Shown here piece by piece: positions 52,192-61,240 of a stretch of 64,000 bases of DNA. Source of the stretch: Methanolacinia petrolearia DSM 11571 (GTDB lineage: Archaea > Halobacteriota > Methanomicrobia > Methanomicrobiales > Methanomicrobiaceae); NCBI RefSeq assembly GCF_000147875.1, contig NC_014507.1, positions 930,001 to 994,000 on the forward strand. Reading direction: 5' to 3'. The stretch's first letter is position 1, and each line of letters begins with the position of its first letter. The translations under genes and the position numbers were made by a program. The notes beneath the pieces are model-generated. The model did not search any database, was not told the origin of the DNA, and saw only the letters and a list, made by a program, of their open reading frames with translations.

Positions 52192-54879
52192 TTAATTCCA
52201 GAACCTGTGAGTTTTGATATAATTTCTCTCTGCTTTAAGGATTTCAAGATAAAACTGGTCGCCGTTTGCAAACGTCCCGATAATTCTTGAAGCAGTGTCG
52301 GGCCCCACGCCCCTTGCAGCAAAAGCGCGGACGGCTTTCTTCCCGCTTGAAAGAACTATGTTTGCGTTCCGGAGCATCTTAACCTCGACAGCCCGGTCCT
52401 CAGCGGACTTATCTTTCCTCCGGACGGTATCGATCATGTGCTCCTCGTACGGCTTAAGCGCGGCGATCAGCCTTGCGCCGCATACCGGGCATACAATATC
52501 ATCGTCGGGAACTCTCGAAACCACCGTCTTGCTCTTCCACTTCCGGCAGTTCATGCAGAAGAGAATAATATTATCGTTCTCGATCCTCCTTTTGACGGCA
52601 TTGATTACGGCCTTGTCTGTGGCAGGAGGAGGGATCATGTCCCTTGATGAAGTGAGCCCCTCGCGGCCTAGTGCGGAGAGCGGAGCGATCTGGATATCGA
52701 TATCCCCGGCCACTAACCTCTTTACGATAAGTTCCGCACACGCCACGTCCATGTAATCGGAGAAGAGCTCCCTGAACGCCTCCTCCTGTATCGCGGTCCC
52801 TTCGAAGAGATCGATCAGTTTGTGCATACTGAACTTCTCGTAGTCCGCATCCGCATCGATCGCACCGAATTTCTTGGCGATCTGAACCACCTTCCACCTG
52901 AATATGGCAGTTCTCTTGAGGGCGATCTCGAGAAGTCCGCGGATGTGATCCGGATCGATCGAGTTTATCGTTTCAAGAACATCTACCGCACCGATCTCCC
53001 TCGGGAGCCTCAGCAGTATCCTGTATGCACCGATCTCGACCCCTACCGTCGTCCCGAATCTTGCGCTGAGAAGGATGGAGATCAACCGCCCGAGGGCTTC
53101 GTTCGCCTTGTGCCCGCCGCAGAGATTCATCACGACACCTTCGTCGTAGTGCTCGATCGTCATCAGCCGGTCGGATGCCACCGGTGACCTGGCGTGATCC
53201 ATTCCGTCAAGGAACTGAAGGATGAAATTCTCCGAAACCTTGTCGGCATCGTACTTGCCGAGCTTCCTCTTCCGGCGGATGCTGCCGCTCTCCTGCGCAA
53301 CGGCATAGGGAACAGGAATCTGCTCGCCTTCCCACGACGGCAGTTCGCCCCTCATCTTCACCGCGGGTTCGACCTTCACCATCCCGTCCTCGATCGCGAG
53401 AACCTGCCACAACTGGCCCTTGGTGACGAACACCGCACCTGTATGAATCCAGCTTATGACAAACGACTCGTCCAGCGTCCCCACGGTCCGGCGGGTCAGG
53501 ATATCGAAGATCTTCACCTTCTTCTCGTCATGGATCATCGAGAGGTTGGAGTACATGTACTTCCTGCACCGTCCGGTGCGTATGACCGTACCCGCATCGC
53601 GGCGGATCATCCTGTGATATTCGAGCTGCGAAAGCACCCTGTCGAGAAGCGGTTCGAAACCATTGAATACCGCAGTCTTGCCAAGAATTTTCACGATCCT
53701 CTCTTCGGGGATCTCACCATATTCAAGCGCCATCGCAGATACCTGGTTCGCAATAACGTCGGCGGCATTCTCCGGGATCACCACGTCTTCGCACTCGTTC
53801 GATGTCGCCTTCTTCGCAATCACGAGCGACTCGACGAGATCGTCAAAGCTGGTTGCGAGGATAGTCCCCCTTGATACAGTATCCAGCCTGTGCCCCGCCC
53901 GCCCGACACGCTGGAGGAGACGCGAGACCTCACGCGGAGAGCCGAACTGGAGGACGTGCCCGATGTGGCCGATGTCGAGCCCGAGCTCCATCGAGGATGT
54001 GCAGATCAACGCCTTGATCTTCCGGTTCTTGAACTTCTCCTCGGCCTCGATCCTCACCTCCCTCGAAAGCGAGCCGTGGTGCACCTCGACATCCCCACGA
54101 TCGAAGAGCTGCTGGCCGAGCGCCTCCGCAGTGGTGCGGGTGTTGACGAAGATCAACACGGATTCGTTCCTGTCGATAAGTTTCGATACGAACTTCGCCT
54201 GTGAAGAAAACTCGCCTCCCGCGTACTTCACGTCGATGGAAAGTCTGGGTGCGGAAGGAATGTTGACGAGATGATATGGCCGCTCCCCGCAGAGGAAACG
54301 GGCGACATCTTCGGGATTTCCGACAGTCGCAGAGAGGGCGATCCTCTGGAACTCCCCTGCCTGCTCGACGATCCGCTCGAGGGCCACCGAGAGCTGGACT
54401 CCCCTTTTGCTTCCGGCAAGTTCATGAATCTCGTCGATAACGACATACCTGACGCTCTTCAGGTGCTCCCTCAGGTTCTTCCCCATGAAGAGTGCCTGCA
54501 CTGTCTCGGGTGTAGTTATCAGGAGGTCGGGCGGATTTCGCGACTGGCGTGCCCTCTCCGCCTGCGTCGTATCGCCGTGCCGGACACCCACCGTCAGGCC
54601 GAGCTCCCCGCACCACCATTTGAGCCTCGAGAGGATATCGCGGTTCAGCGACCGGAGCGGAGTGATATAAAGTGCACGGAACCCTCTTCCCCTGTTCTCA
54701 TCCCTGAGGAGCTTGTGGAATACCGGAAGCATCGCACTCTCGGTCTTTCCCGTCCCCGTCGGTGCGATGCAGAGCGTATGGTGCCCCTGCATGATCGGCG
54801 GTATCGCCTCCTCCTGTGTATCGGAGAGTTCGTCGAAGCTCCTTTTGTCGAGAAGCTTCCGGATCTCCGCATCAAGCAT
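52192..54879 (-). CDS. Lhr-type superfamily 2 DNA helicase
   Basis: 895 residues. RecA-like helicase domains with motif I APTGTGKT (residues 39-46), Ia TPLRSLNRD, II VIDEIHEL (DEIH), III LSATVG, and motif VI QRVGRAGHR. After the Lhr-type winged-helix region comes a zinc-ribbon-like CMNCRKW ... CPVCGARL and a C-terminal helix-hairpin-helix-like region (AARGVGPDTASRIIG). Lhr-Core helicases unwind branched or lagging-strand DNA. The start lies one base after the phosphoesterase stop (TGATATG), so it is coupled. Confidence 0.9.
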   Translation of the reverse strand: MLDAEIRKLLDKRSFDELSDTQEEAIPPIMQGHHTLCIAPTGTGKTESAMLPVFHKLLRDENRGRGFRALYITPLRSLNRDILSRLKWWCGELGLTVGVRHGDTTQAERARQSRNPPDLLITTPETVQALFMGKNLREHLKSVRYVVIDEIHELAGSKRGVQLSVALERIVEQAGEFQRIALSATVGNPEDVARFLCGERPYHLVNIPSAPRLSIDVKYAGGEFSSQAKFVSKLIDRNESVLIFVNTRTTAEALGQQLFDRGDVEVHHGSLSREVRIEAEEKFKNRKIKALICTSSMELGLDIGHIGHVLQFGSPREVSRLLQRVGRAGHRLDTVSRGTILATSFDDLVESLVIAKKATSNECEDVVIPENAADVIANQVSAMALEYGEIPEERIVKILGKTAVFNGFEPLLDRVLSQLEYHRMIRRDAGTVIRTGRCRKYMYSNLSMIHDEKKVKIFDILTRRTVGTLDESFVISWIHTGAVFVTKGQLWQVLAIEDGMVKVEPAVKMRGELPSWEGEQIPVPYAVAQESGSIRRKRKLGKYDADKVSENFILQFLDGMDHARSPVASDRLMTIEHYDEGVVMNLCGGHKANEALGRLISILLSARFGTTVGVEIGAYRILLRLPREIGAVDVLETINSIDPDHIRGLLEIALKRTAIFRWKVVQIAKKFGAIDADADYEKFSMHKLIDLFEGTAIQEEAFRELFSDYMDVACAELIVKRLVAGDIDIQIAPLSALGREGLTSSRDMIPPPATDKAVINAVKRRIENDNIILFCMNCRKWKSKTVVSRVPDDDIVCPVCGARLIAALKPYEEHMIDTVRRKDKSAEDRAVEVKMLRNANIVLSSGKKAVRAFAARGVGPDTASRIIGTFANGDQFYLEILKAERNYIKTHRFWN

Positions 54880-54880
54880 A

Positions 54881-55636
54881 TCAATCGCTTTTGGCAGCGA
54901 TGATCCCTCCTATGGTATCGATATATGTCCCGTCCGCGAGGAAGACGTCGGCGGTCTCCTCTTTAATGCACCTCGAAAGAGGACTCAGCCCGCTCTTCTT
55001 CATTTCGCAGACGTCCATTCCTCCCGCAAGCTCGAAGAATGCCGGGGCGAAGAGGACGCGGGTTCCCGGCCGGAGACCCTTCATATCGAGCAATTCATCG
55101 TCTATCTCCGCGAGAACAAATGACGGGACGCCTCTCATGAAGCAGCCGACTTCGTCATAGAGATGAACGACAGGGTGGTGGTGTCCTACGACGATCAGGC
55201 CGCCGGTAATCTCAGGAGACGGGAACGTGTGCCCGTGCATGTAGCCGGTATTTCTGATCATGCAGCCTGTCTTCGGGAGAAGTTCGTCTTTGCGAAGAAA
55301 CAGCTCGATCCCCACGTCGTGGTTTCCGGGAAGAACCTTCAGGTCGATCTTCGCCCTGATCGCATCCAGGATCTCGGGCATCTCCCTCTTCTCCTGCCAC
55401 GATGTGACCGGAACAGAATCCTTCACGTCCCCGAGTAGCAGGAGGAGATCAGCGCCCGAGACATCTATACAGTCAAGCAGCCTCCTGAGCCTTCCCGGGG
55501 TGTTGCTCATGATATGAACGCCCTTCCTGGACAACTCGGACTCCGCCCCGAAATGCGTGTCGGCTACGACAAGTATCCTCAGGTCGTCCTCTTCGACGAC
55601 AAACGCAGGGCCCTCCGGGAGAAATTCGGGTTTCAT
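54881..55636 (-). CDS. Calcineurin-like metallophosphoesterase (RPA-associated type)
   Basis: 251 residues from MKPEFLPEGPAFVV. Metallophosphoesterase motifs: LVVADTHFG, LLLLLGDVKD, VLPGNHD, GLIVVGHHHPV. In Haloferax the phosphoesterase gene rpe is cotranscribed with an RPA and its associated protein; this gene lies 35 bp after an OB-fold RPA-associated-like gene and directly before the helicase, so a role in DNA repair is likely. A frame to 55711 would overlap the neighbour. Confidence 0.88.
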   Translation of the reverse strand: MKPEFLPEGPAFVVEEDDLRILVVADTHFGAESELSRKGVHIMSNTPGRLRRLLDCIDVSGADLLLLLGDVKDSVPVTSWQEKREMPEILDAIRAKIDLKVLPGNHDVGIELFLRKDELLPKTGCMIRNTGYMHGHTFPSPEITGGLIVVGHHHPVVHLYDEVGCFMRGVPSFVLAEIDDELLDMKGLRPGTRVLFAPAFFELAGGMDVCEMKKSGLSPLSRCIKEETADVFLADGTYIDTIGGIIAAKSD

Positions 55637-55671
55637 ACTACTGATCCACAAAAAATAAAATAACCAAACGG

Positions 55672-56391
55672 CTACAGCCGCCTTATGTACCCGCCGGCAG
55701 GGAGATAGCACTCGCCATCCTCCACGAGCGATTCTATTGTTCTTTTTATATCCGTTTCGCTTAGTCCGGACGATTTACAGGTATTTACCAGATCTTCGAC
55801 CAGCATTCCCTTTTTCCCTGAATGGATATCGATAATCTCCAGTATCTTCTCTGAATAATCCTGGCTCCCGGAAGAACCCTCCTCCCCTGAAGATGAAGAC
55901 TCACAGACTGCATCAAGGACACGCCCGGCAAGGCCGGCGTAACGGCACATCTCCTTTAAGTCCGGTTTCGCATTTTCATTATCGAGAGATGCCTCCATCC
56001 TCCTGATAGTATCCCGGAGGACCGCACATGCCCACGAATCCCGGGCACTCCTGTCTACGGGAATTACCGCTTCGGCAATAATATGCATCCCGCCGCCAGC
56101 CACCGCCCTTCCTGTAACCGCAACGAACGAGGGAATCTCTGCTCCTGCAAGAGATCTGCCTGTTGATGAATCCTTCTTCCCGCCGTCCACGAGGAAGACG
56201 CCTGTCGGATCTGAAATTCGTGCCGTGACCTTACCTGAAACACGGGATGTTTCAACTCCGGAAACAGCTCCTGCAACACTGACCGTATCGAACACCTCCC
56301 CGAGAGGCGAGATGCAGTCGCCGGCACCGGCGCCATGCTCTGCCGATTCGTTGAATTCAAAGGCGAACAGCTCTTTTGCAGGATGCAGCAT
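55672..56391 (-). CDS. OB-fold RPA-associated-like protein with C-terminal winged helix
   Basis: 239 residues. The N-terminal part is an OB-fold with VSVAGAVSGVETSRVSGKVTARISDPTGVFLVDGG, the C-terminal part a winged helix (SEKILEIIDIHSGKKGMLVEDLVNTCKSSGLSETDIKRTIESLVEDGECYLP) as in RPA32-type and archaeal RPA-associated proteins (COG3390-like). It heads the leftward operon OB-fold / phosphoesterase / Lhr helicase, and diverges from rfcS. No RPA gene lies in the window. Confidence 0.78.
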   Translation of the reverse strand: MLHPAKELFAFEFNESAEHGAGAGDCISPLGEVFDTVSVAGAVSGVETSRVSGKVTARISDPTGVFLVDGGKKDSSTGRSLAGAEIPSFVAVTGRAVAGGGMHIIAEAVIPVDRSARDSWACAVLRDTIRRMEASLDNENAKPDLKEMCRYAGLAGRVLDAVCESSSSGEEGSSGSQDYSEKILEIIDIHSGKKGMLVEDLVNTCKSSGLSETDIKRTIESLVEDGECYLPAGGYIRRL

Positions 56392-56499
56392 ACTTAAAAT
56401 AAATCTCCGGAGTTACAAATAAAATCTTACCCGTCATGCAATAATAGGATCGATGATGCCATAATAAATCAAAACAAAACCTAAAGACATTGCCTGAAT

Positions 56500-56543
56500 A
56501 ATACAGCATTAATACACCACTAATACACCACTGATACAGCATT
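56500..56543 (+). repeat. Four 11-bp iterons upstream of rfcS
   Basis: Four contiguous 11-bp units: AATACAGCATT, AATACACCACT, AATACACCACT, GATACAGCATT. The outer two and inner two match each other. They end 22 bp before the rfcS start, so they could be an operator of helical-turn period or lie in the 5' UTR. AATAAATC at 56463 is a possible TATA-type box. No other copy of this array is seen in the window. Confidence 0.6.
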
Positions 56544-56565
56544 ACCTTTTGAGAGGTCATAGCGG

Positions 56566-57540
56566 ATGGACGAGAACAATACGATATGGACGGAAAAATA
56601 CAGGCCGAAGACTCTTGACGACGTTGTCGGGCAGAAGGAGATCGTCGCACGCCTGAAATCATATGTCAAAACCGGCAGCCTCCCACACCTCCTCTTCACG
56701 GGCCCGGCGGGGATCGGCAAGACAACCTCTGCGGTCGCCCTTGCAAGAGAGTTCTTCGGGGAGAACTGGCAGGTCAACTTCAGGGAACTGAACGCATCGG
56801 ACGAGAGGGGAATCGACGTGGTACGAAACCAGATCAAGCAGTTCGCACGGACGGCGCCGATGGGCGGTGCGGAGTTCAAGATCCTCTTCCTCGACGAGGC
56901 CGACGCACTCACGAACGATGCGCAGGCGGCGCTAAGGAGAACGATGGAGAACTATGCATATACGTGCAGGTTCATCCTCTCGTGCAACTACTCCTCGAAG
57001 ATCATCGACCCCATCCAGAGCAGGTGCGCACTATACCGCTTCAGGCCGCTCGACAGGGAGGCGGTAACAGAGGAACTCAACAGGATCGCAAAGACCGAAG
57101 GGCTCAGCATAACCGAAGACGCCATGAGTGCAATTATCTACGTCGCACAGGGCGACATGAGGAAGGCGATAAACGCACTCCAGGGCGGAGCGATCATAAG
57201 CCCTGAGATAAAAGAGGAGATGATCTACGAGATCACGTCGACCGCAAGACCGGACGAGATCAGGGAGCTTCTCAGTATAATAATGGACGGCAACTTTAAT
57301 GCCGCGGAGCACAAACTAAACGGACTCATCACGGGGAGGGGGATCGCCCCGCTCGAACTTCTCAACCAGTTCTACAGGACTCTTATAGACAACCAGGAGA
57401 TCGACAGAAAGATGAAGGTCGAGATGATCAGCCATCTCGGAGATGCTGACTTCAGGATCAGCGAGGGGGCGAACCCGAACATCCAGATGGAAGCCCTGCT
57501 TGCAAAGTGCATTCTCAGTGCAGAGAACAGCGTCAAATAA
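56566..57540 (+). CDS. rfcS: Replication factor C small subunit
   Basis: Clamp-loader subunit that opens PCNA. 324 residues. Walker [10 protein letters not shown] (from residue 46), Walker [10 protein letters not shown] (Asp110), sensor [19 protein letters not shown] with the SRC arginine finger, and a C-terminal collar domain. It begins [25 protein letters not shown]. The mcm gene follows by 25 bp with its own AGGAGGT. Confidence 0.96.
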   Translation: MDENNTIWTEKYRPKTLDDVVGQKEIVARLKSYVKTGSLPHLLFTGPAGIGKTTSAVALAREFFGENWQVNFRELNASDERGIDVVRNQIKQFARTAPMGGAEFKILFLDEADALTNDAQAALRRTMENYAYTCRFILSCNYSSKIIDPIQSRCALYRFRPLDREAVTEELNRIAKTEGLSITEDAMSAIIYVAQGDMRKAINALQGGAIISPEIKEEMIYEITSTARPDEIRELLSIIMDGNFNAAEHKLNGLITGRGIAPLELLNQFYRTLIDNQEIDRKMKVEMISHLGDADFRISEGANPNIQMEALLAKCILSAENSVK

Positions 57541-57565
57541 GGACGGAGAACCAGGAGGTTAACAG

Positions 57566-59686
57566 GTGGCCGAAGAAGAAGAGGTAAAGATAACCGACAA
57601 GGCGGGAGACTGGAACCGCTTTTTAAAGAAGCATTACAAGGCGGAGCTCGGCGAGATCGCAAGGGAGTTCCCGCACAAAAAATCCCTTATAATCGACTAC
57701 CGCAAGCTGGAGAAGCACGGAAAAAAAGGTCTTGAACTCGCGGATGAACTCCTCAGGAATCCCGGAAAAGTCATCGAGGATGTCAGGGATGCGGTAAAGA
57801 ACTACAACCTGATCTTTACCCGGGACGAAGAGGAAAAGGCCGACTTCATTAACATCCGTTTCACCGGGCTCCCGAAGAAGGTCGCGGTAAGGGACATCAG
57901 GGCGGACGATATCAATACCTATATCTCGGTCGAGGGTATCGTCAGGAAGGTCACCGAGGTCCGGCCCCGCCTGACCTATGCCGTCTTCCGGTGTCTCCAG
58001 TGCGGAACGCTCACCCCGCCCATAAAACAGGGATATGGAAAATTCCAGGAGCCCTACAGGCCGTGCACCCAGTGCGAGCGGCAGACCAAGATGGAGATCG
58101 TCCCGTCGCTCTCGAAGTTCGTGGACGTCCAGAAGATACGAATCCAGGAATCGCCCGAGGGTCTCAGGGGCGGAGAGCAGCCGCAGACGATCGACGTTGA
58201 CGTGACCGACGATCTCGTCGCACTTGCCGCACCCGGCGACAGGATAATAATCAACGGAATCCTGCGATCGATCCAGCGGGTGTCCTACGGGAACAAGAGC
58301 TCCCTCTTTGACATATACATCGAGGCGAACTCGATCGAGATGGGCGAAAAGGAGTTCGAGGAAGTAAACATCAGCGACGAGGACGAAAAGGCGATCGTAG
58401 AACTGAGTAAGGATCACGAGGTCTACAGGAAATTTGCAAGCTCGATCGCACCGTCCATCTACGGAAACGAAGAGGTCAAGGAGGCGATATCGCTGATCCT
58501 CTTCGGCGGTATCATGAAGGAGCTGCCCGACGGAAGCCACCTCAGGGGCGACATCCATATGCTCCTCGTAGGTGACCCGGGTATTGCAAAGTCGCAGATG
58601 CTGAGATATGTCATAAAACTCTCGCCACGCGGAATCTATACGAGCGGAAAATCTTCGACATCCGCTGGTCTCACTGCAACGGCCGTCAAGGACGAGTTCG
58701 GCGACGGAAGGTGGACCCTTGAGGCAGGTGCTCTCGTCCTTGCGGATATGGGTATCGCGGCAGTGGATGAGATGGACAAGATGGCGAGGGAGGACCGGAG
58801 TGCACTGCACGAGGCGATGGAACAGCAGTCGATCTCGATCGCGAAGGCCGGAATCACCGCCACCCTGAAGTCGAGATGCGCACTGCTCGGTGCGGCGAAC
58901 CCGAAGATGGGACGGTTCGACGAGTACGCACCGATGGCGGAACAGATCAACATGCCGCCGTCGCTCCTCTCCCGTTTCGACCTGATATTCGTCATGAAGG
59001 ACCAGCCCAACGAAGCGCTCGACCGTGCGATCGGTGAGCACATCCTGAAGTCGCACAGGGTAGGGGAACTGATCGAGCATATAAAGAAAGAGCCGATCGA
59101 AGGTGTCGATTCTGACTACATCGAGCAGGCGTTGAAACCTGTTACGCCGGAGATCGAACCGGGGCTGTTCAGGAAATACATTGCGTATGCAAAGAGGAAC
59201 TGCTTCCCGATCCTCACCGACGAGGCAAAGGAGCAGCTCATGCACTACTACCTCAACCTGAGAGGTCTTGCCGACGAGAACAAACCGGTCCCTGTGACTG
59301 CAAGGCAGCTGGAAGCACTCGTCAGGCTCGGGGAAGCGAGCGCCAGGCTCAGGCTCAGTACCAGGATCGAAGAAGAGGACGCAGAGAGAGTCGTCAGGAT
59401 CGTCGACAGGTGCTTAAAGGATGTCGCATACGACCCGAACAGCGGCACGTTCGACATCGACAAACTCGTGACCGGCATTCCCAAGCAGAGGCGCGACATT
59501 ATCAGGGAGATAAAGGAGACCATCCGCAGCACAGCCGATGAATCGGGCTATGCAAAGATCGATGTCGTCATCGAGACCATGGAGCAGAAGGGCCACCACA
59601 AGGACGATGTAAGGAAGAGGATCGACGACATGCTCCGGACCGGAGAGGCGATGGAGCCGAGGCACGGAATTATCAAATTAATATAA
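57566..59686 (+). CDS. mcm: MCM replicative helicase
   Basis: 706 residues. An N-terminal domain with OB-fold and zinc motif (CLQCGTLTPPIKQGY ... CTQCERQ), the AAA+ core with Walker A GDPGIAKSQ near 336-344, Walker B LADMGIAAVDEMDKM, the pre-sensor helix and SRFDLIF arginine finger. A C-terminal winged helix ends EPRHGIIKLI. Start is GTG with AGGAGGT seven bases upstream. Loaded on rfcS's transcript. Confidence 0.97.
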   Translation: MAEEEEVKITDKAGDWNRFLKKHYKAELGEIAREFPHKKSLIIDYRKLEKHGKKGLELADELLRNPGKVIEDVRDAVKNYNLIFTRDEEEKADFINIRFTGLPKKVAVRDIRADDINTYISVEGIVRKVTEVRPRLTYAVFRCLQCGTLTPPIKQGYGKFQEPYRPCTQCERQTKMEIVPSLSKFVDVQKIRIQESPEGLRGGEQPQTIDVDVTDDLVALAAPGDRIIINGILRSIQRVSYGNKSSLFDIYIEANSIEMGEKEFEEVNISDEDEKAIVELSKDHEVYRKFASSIAPSIYGNEEVKEAISLILFGGIMKELPDGSHLRGDIHMLLVGDPGIAKSQMLRYVIKLSPRGIYTSGKSSTSAGLTATAVKDEFGDGRWTLEAGALVLADMGIAAVDEMDKMAREDRSALHEAMEQQSISIAKAGITATLKSRCALLGAANPKMGRFDEYAPMAEQINMPPSLLSRFDLIFVMKDQPNEALDRAIGEHILKSHRVGELIEHIKKEPIEGVDSDYIEQALKPVTPEIEPGLFRKYIAYAKRNCFPILTDEAKEQLMHYYLNLRGLADENKPVPVTARQLEALVRLGEASARLRLSTRIEEEDAERVVRIVDRCLKDVAYDPNSGTFDIDKLVTGIPKQRRDIIREIKETIRSTADESGYAKIDVVIETMEQKGHHKDDVRKRIDDMLRTGEAMEPRHGIIKLI

Positions 59687-59725
59687 ATAAGAAAGCAAAA
59701 GAAAAAAATCAAGATTCGTGATAAT

Positions 59726-60052
59726 ATGGACGATAAGATACAGGCCGCATTCGAAGCGGGAATAAAACTAGGGGCACTCTACCACCAGTGGGTCGGGACA
59801 CCCATCTCGCCGGAGACCGCACATACCGTAGAGACTGCAATCGAAAAAGCCGTCGGGCTCCAGCCCTTTGTAACGGATATCAAAGTCAGGATCGATACCG
59901 GACTAATGGTCCTCAACTCATTCGGCTACAGTGAACTCGCCGGGAAGATGTTCGATGTCTCGATCACCACGAAGGTCGGCGACGCAGTATGCCATGCGAA
60001 GCTTGCACTCGAGAACGAATACCCGCTGATGAAGATTATCAGCATAGAATAA
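59726..60052 (+). CDS. mptD: Dihydroneopterin aldolase, archaeal type (MptD)
   Basis: 108 residues of the archaeal MptD family, which makes 6-hydroxymethyl-7,8-dihydropterin for methanopterin synthesis. It starts MDDKIQAAFEAGIKLGALYHQWVGTPIS and ends CHAKLALENEYPLMKIISIE. Tetrahydromethanopterin is the C1 carrier of methanogenesis, which fits the inferred organism. Same strand as mcm, 39 bp after it. Confidence 0.9.
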   Translation: MDDKIQAAFEAGIKLGALYHQWVGTPISPETAHTVETAIEKAVGLQPFVTDIKVRIDTGLMVLNSFGYSELAGKMFDVSITTKVGDAVCHAKLALENEYPLMKIISIE

Positions 60053-60063
60053 AACAATAAACC

Positions 60064-60891
60064 ATGAAACCCCCGCAGATCCCCATAACCGACGACCACA
60101 TCCATATCGATCCCGTTAACGGCCGCGGGATGGAGGCGGTAAAAGATTTCAAAAGATCCGGCGGGACACATATGTTTCTCGTCACAAAGCCGTCGTGGTC
60201 GCACGGGATCGCACCATCACGCGGGGAGGATTTTATCGATGTCTTCGAGGCGACCATCAAAACCGCCATGATGATCAAAGAGGAGGGAGTAACCGCATTC
60301 CCGATCCTCGGCGTCCATCCGGCCGAGATGACGAGGATGACAGACAGGCTCCCTCTCGAAGAGATCGAGAAGATCATGTGCGACGCCCTCTCGATTGCGG
60401 GGGAATATGTAAAGGAGGGCAAGGCCGTTGCACTCAAAAACGGGAGACCGCACTATCCTGTCGAAGACGAGATCCTGAACTCCTCGAACAGGGTGCTCAT
60501 GCACGCAATCGAACTTGCCGCGGATTGCGGGTGTGCACTCCAGATCCATGCCGAGAGCGGACCGTGCTCTGATGTCGTAAAGATGGCGGAGGATGCAAAA
60601 ATGCCGGTCTACAGGGTCGTCAAGCACTTCGCAATCCCCGAGACCCCGCTCACCCCGTCGATGCTCGCAAAGCACGAGGCGATACCGGGGATGGCAAACG
60701 CAGGGAGGCTCATGACGATGGAGAGCGACTACATGGACGACAACGAGAGGCCCGGATCTGTAATCGGCCCGAGATCGGTCCCGCGGTATACGAGAAAGAT
60801 GCTTGACTGCGGTTCGATCGACGAAGAGACCGCATTCAGGATACACAAAGACAATCCCGAGAAGATCTACGGCGTGGAGATCACGCTGTGA
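60064..60891 (+). CDS. TatD-like metal-dependent hydrolase (archaeal group)
   Basis: 275 residues of the amidohydrolase fold. The metal site is built by DDHIHID at the start, HPAEM (about 82), HAESG (about 158) and VKHF (about 182). These match archaeal TatD-related proteins (COG1099-type). Nuclease or hydrolase activity is likely but unproved. It lies 11 bp after mptD, so co-transcription is expected. Confidence 0.85.
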   Translation: MKPPQIPITDDHIHIDPVNGRGMEAVKDFKRSGGTHMFLVTKPSWSHGIAPSRGEDFIDVFEATIKTAMMIKEEGVTAFPILGVHPAEMTRMTDRLPLEEIEKIMCDALSIAGEYVKEGKAVALKNGRPHYPVEDEILNSSNRVLMHAIELAADCGCALQIHAESGPCSDVVKMAEDAKMPVYRVVKHFAIPETPLTPSMLAKHEAIPGMANAGRLMTMESDYMDDNERPGSVIGPRSVPRYTRKMLDCGSIDEETAFRIHKDNPEKIYGVEITL

Positions 60892-60949
60892 TTAATACCG
60901 CAATTGCTGCTACCAAAGCAGTTTAACCGATCGAAGCGATTAATATACA

Positions 60950-61237
60950 ATGTATCTCCGAATATACAAGATGCCCGGCAAGGGAGAGATCGTTGCCGCG
61001 TGCGATCGTGAACTTCTCAACCGGACTCTGACCTTCGGCGATATCGAGTTCTTTGTCGATGAGAAGTTTTACGGCAATACCCCGGCAACTGAAGAAGAAC
61101 TCATAACTGCGTTAAAGGAAGCTGAAAACGCCAACCTGGTGGGCATAAAAGTAGTATCCGTCGCAATCAGATGCGGGGCGGCGGAGCAGGAGTCCTGCCT
61201 CATGATCGGCGATATCCCGCACATCCAGATCTTATAA
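60950..61237 (+). CDS. DUF424 family protein
   Basis: 95-residue archaeal conserved protein MYLRIYKMPGKGEIVAACDRELLNRTL; DUF424, function unknown. It is typically encoded near translation and tRNA-modification genes, here before NMD3. It ends DIPHIQIL. The gene is 58 bp after the TatD-like gene and 3 bp before NMD3. Confidence 0.88.
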   Translation: MYLRIYKMPGKGEIVAACDRELLNRTLTFGDIEFFVDEKFYGNTPATEEELITALKEAENANLVGIKVVSVAIRCGAAEQESCLMIGDIPHIQIL

Positions 61238-61240
61238 AAT

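Noticed and set aside
57623-59245. A 540-codon minus-strand frame opposite mcm
   Set aside because: MCM motifs on the plus strand are complete; the antisense frame is an effect of codon bias.
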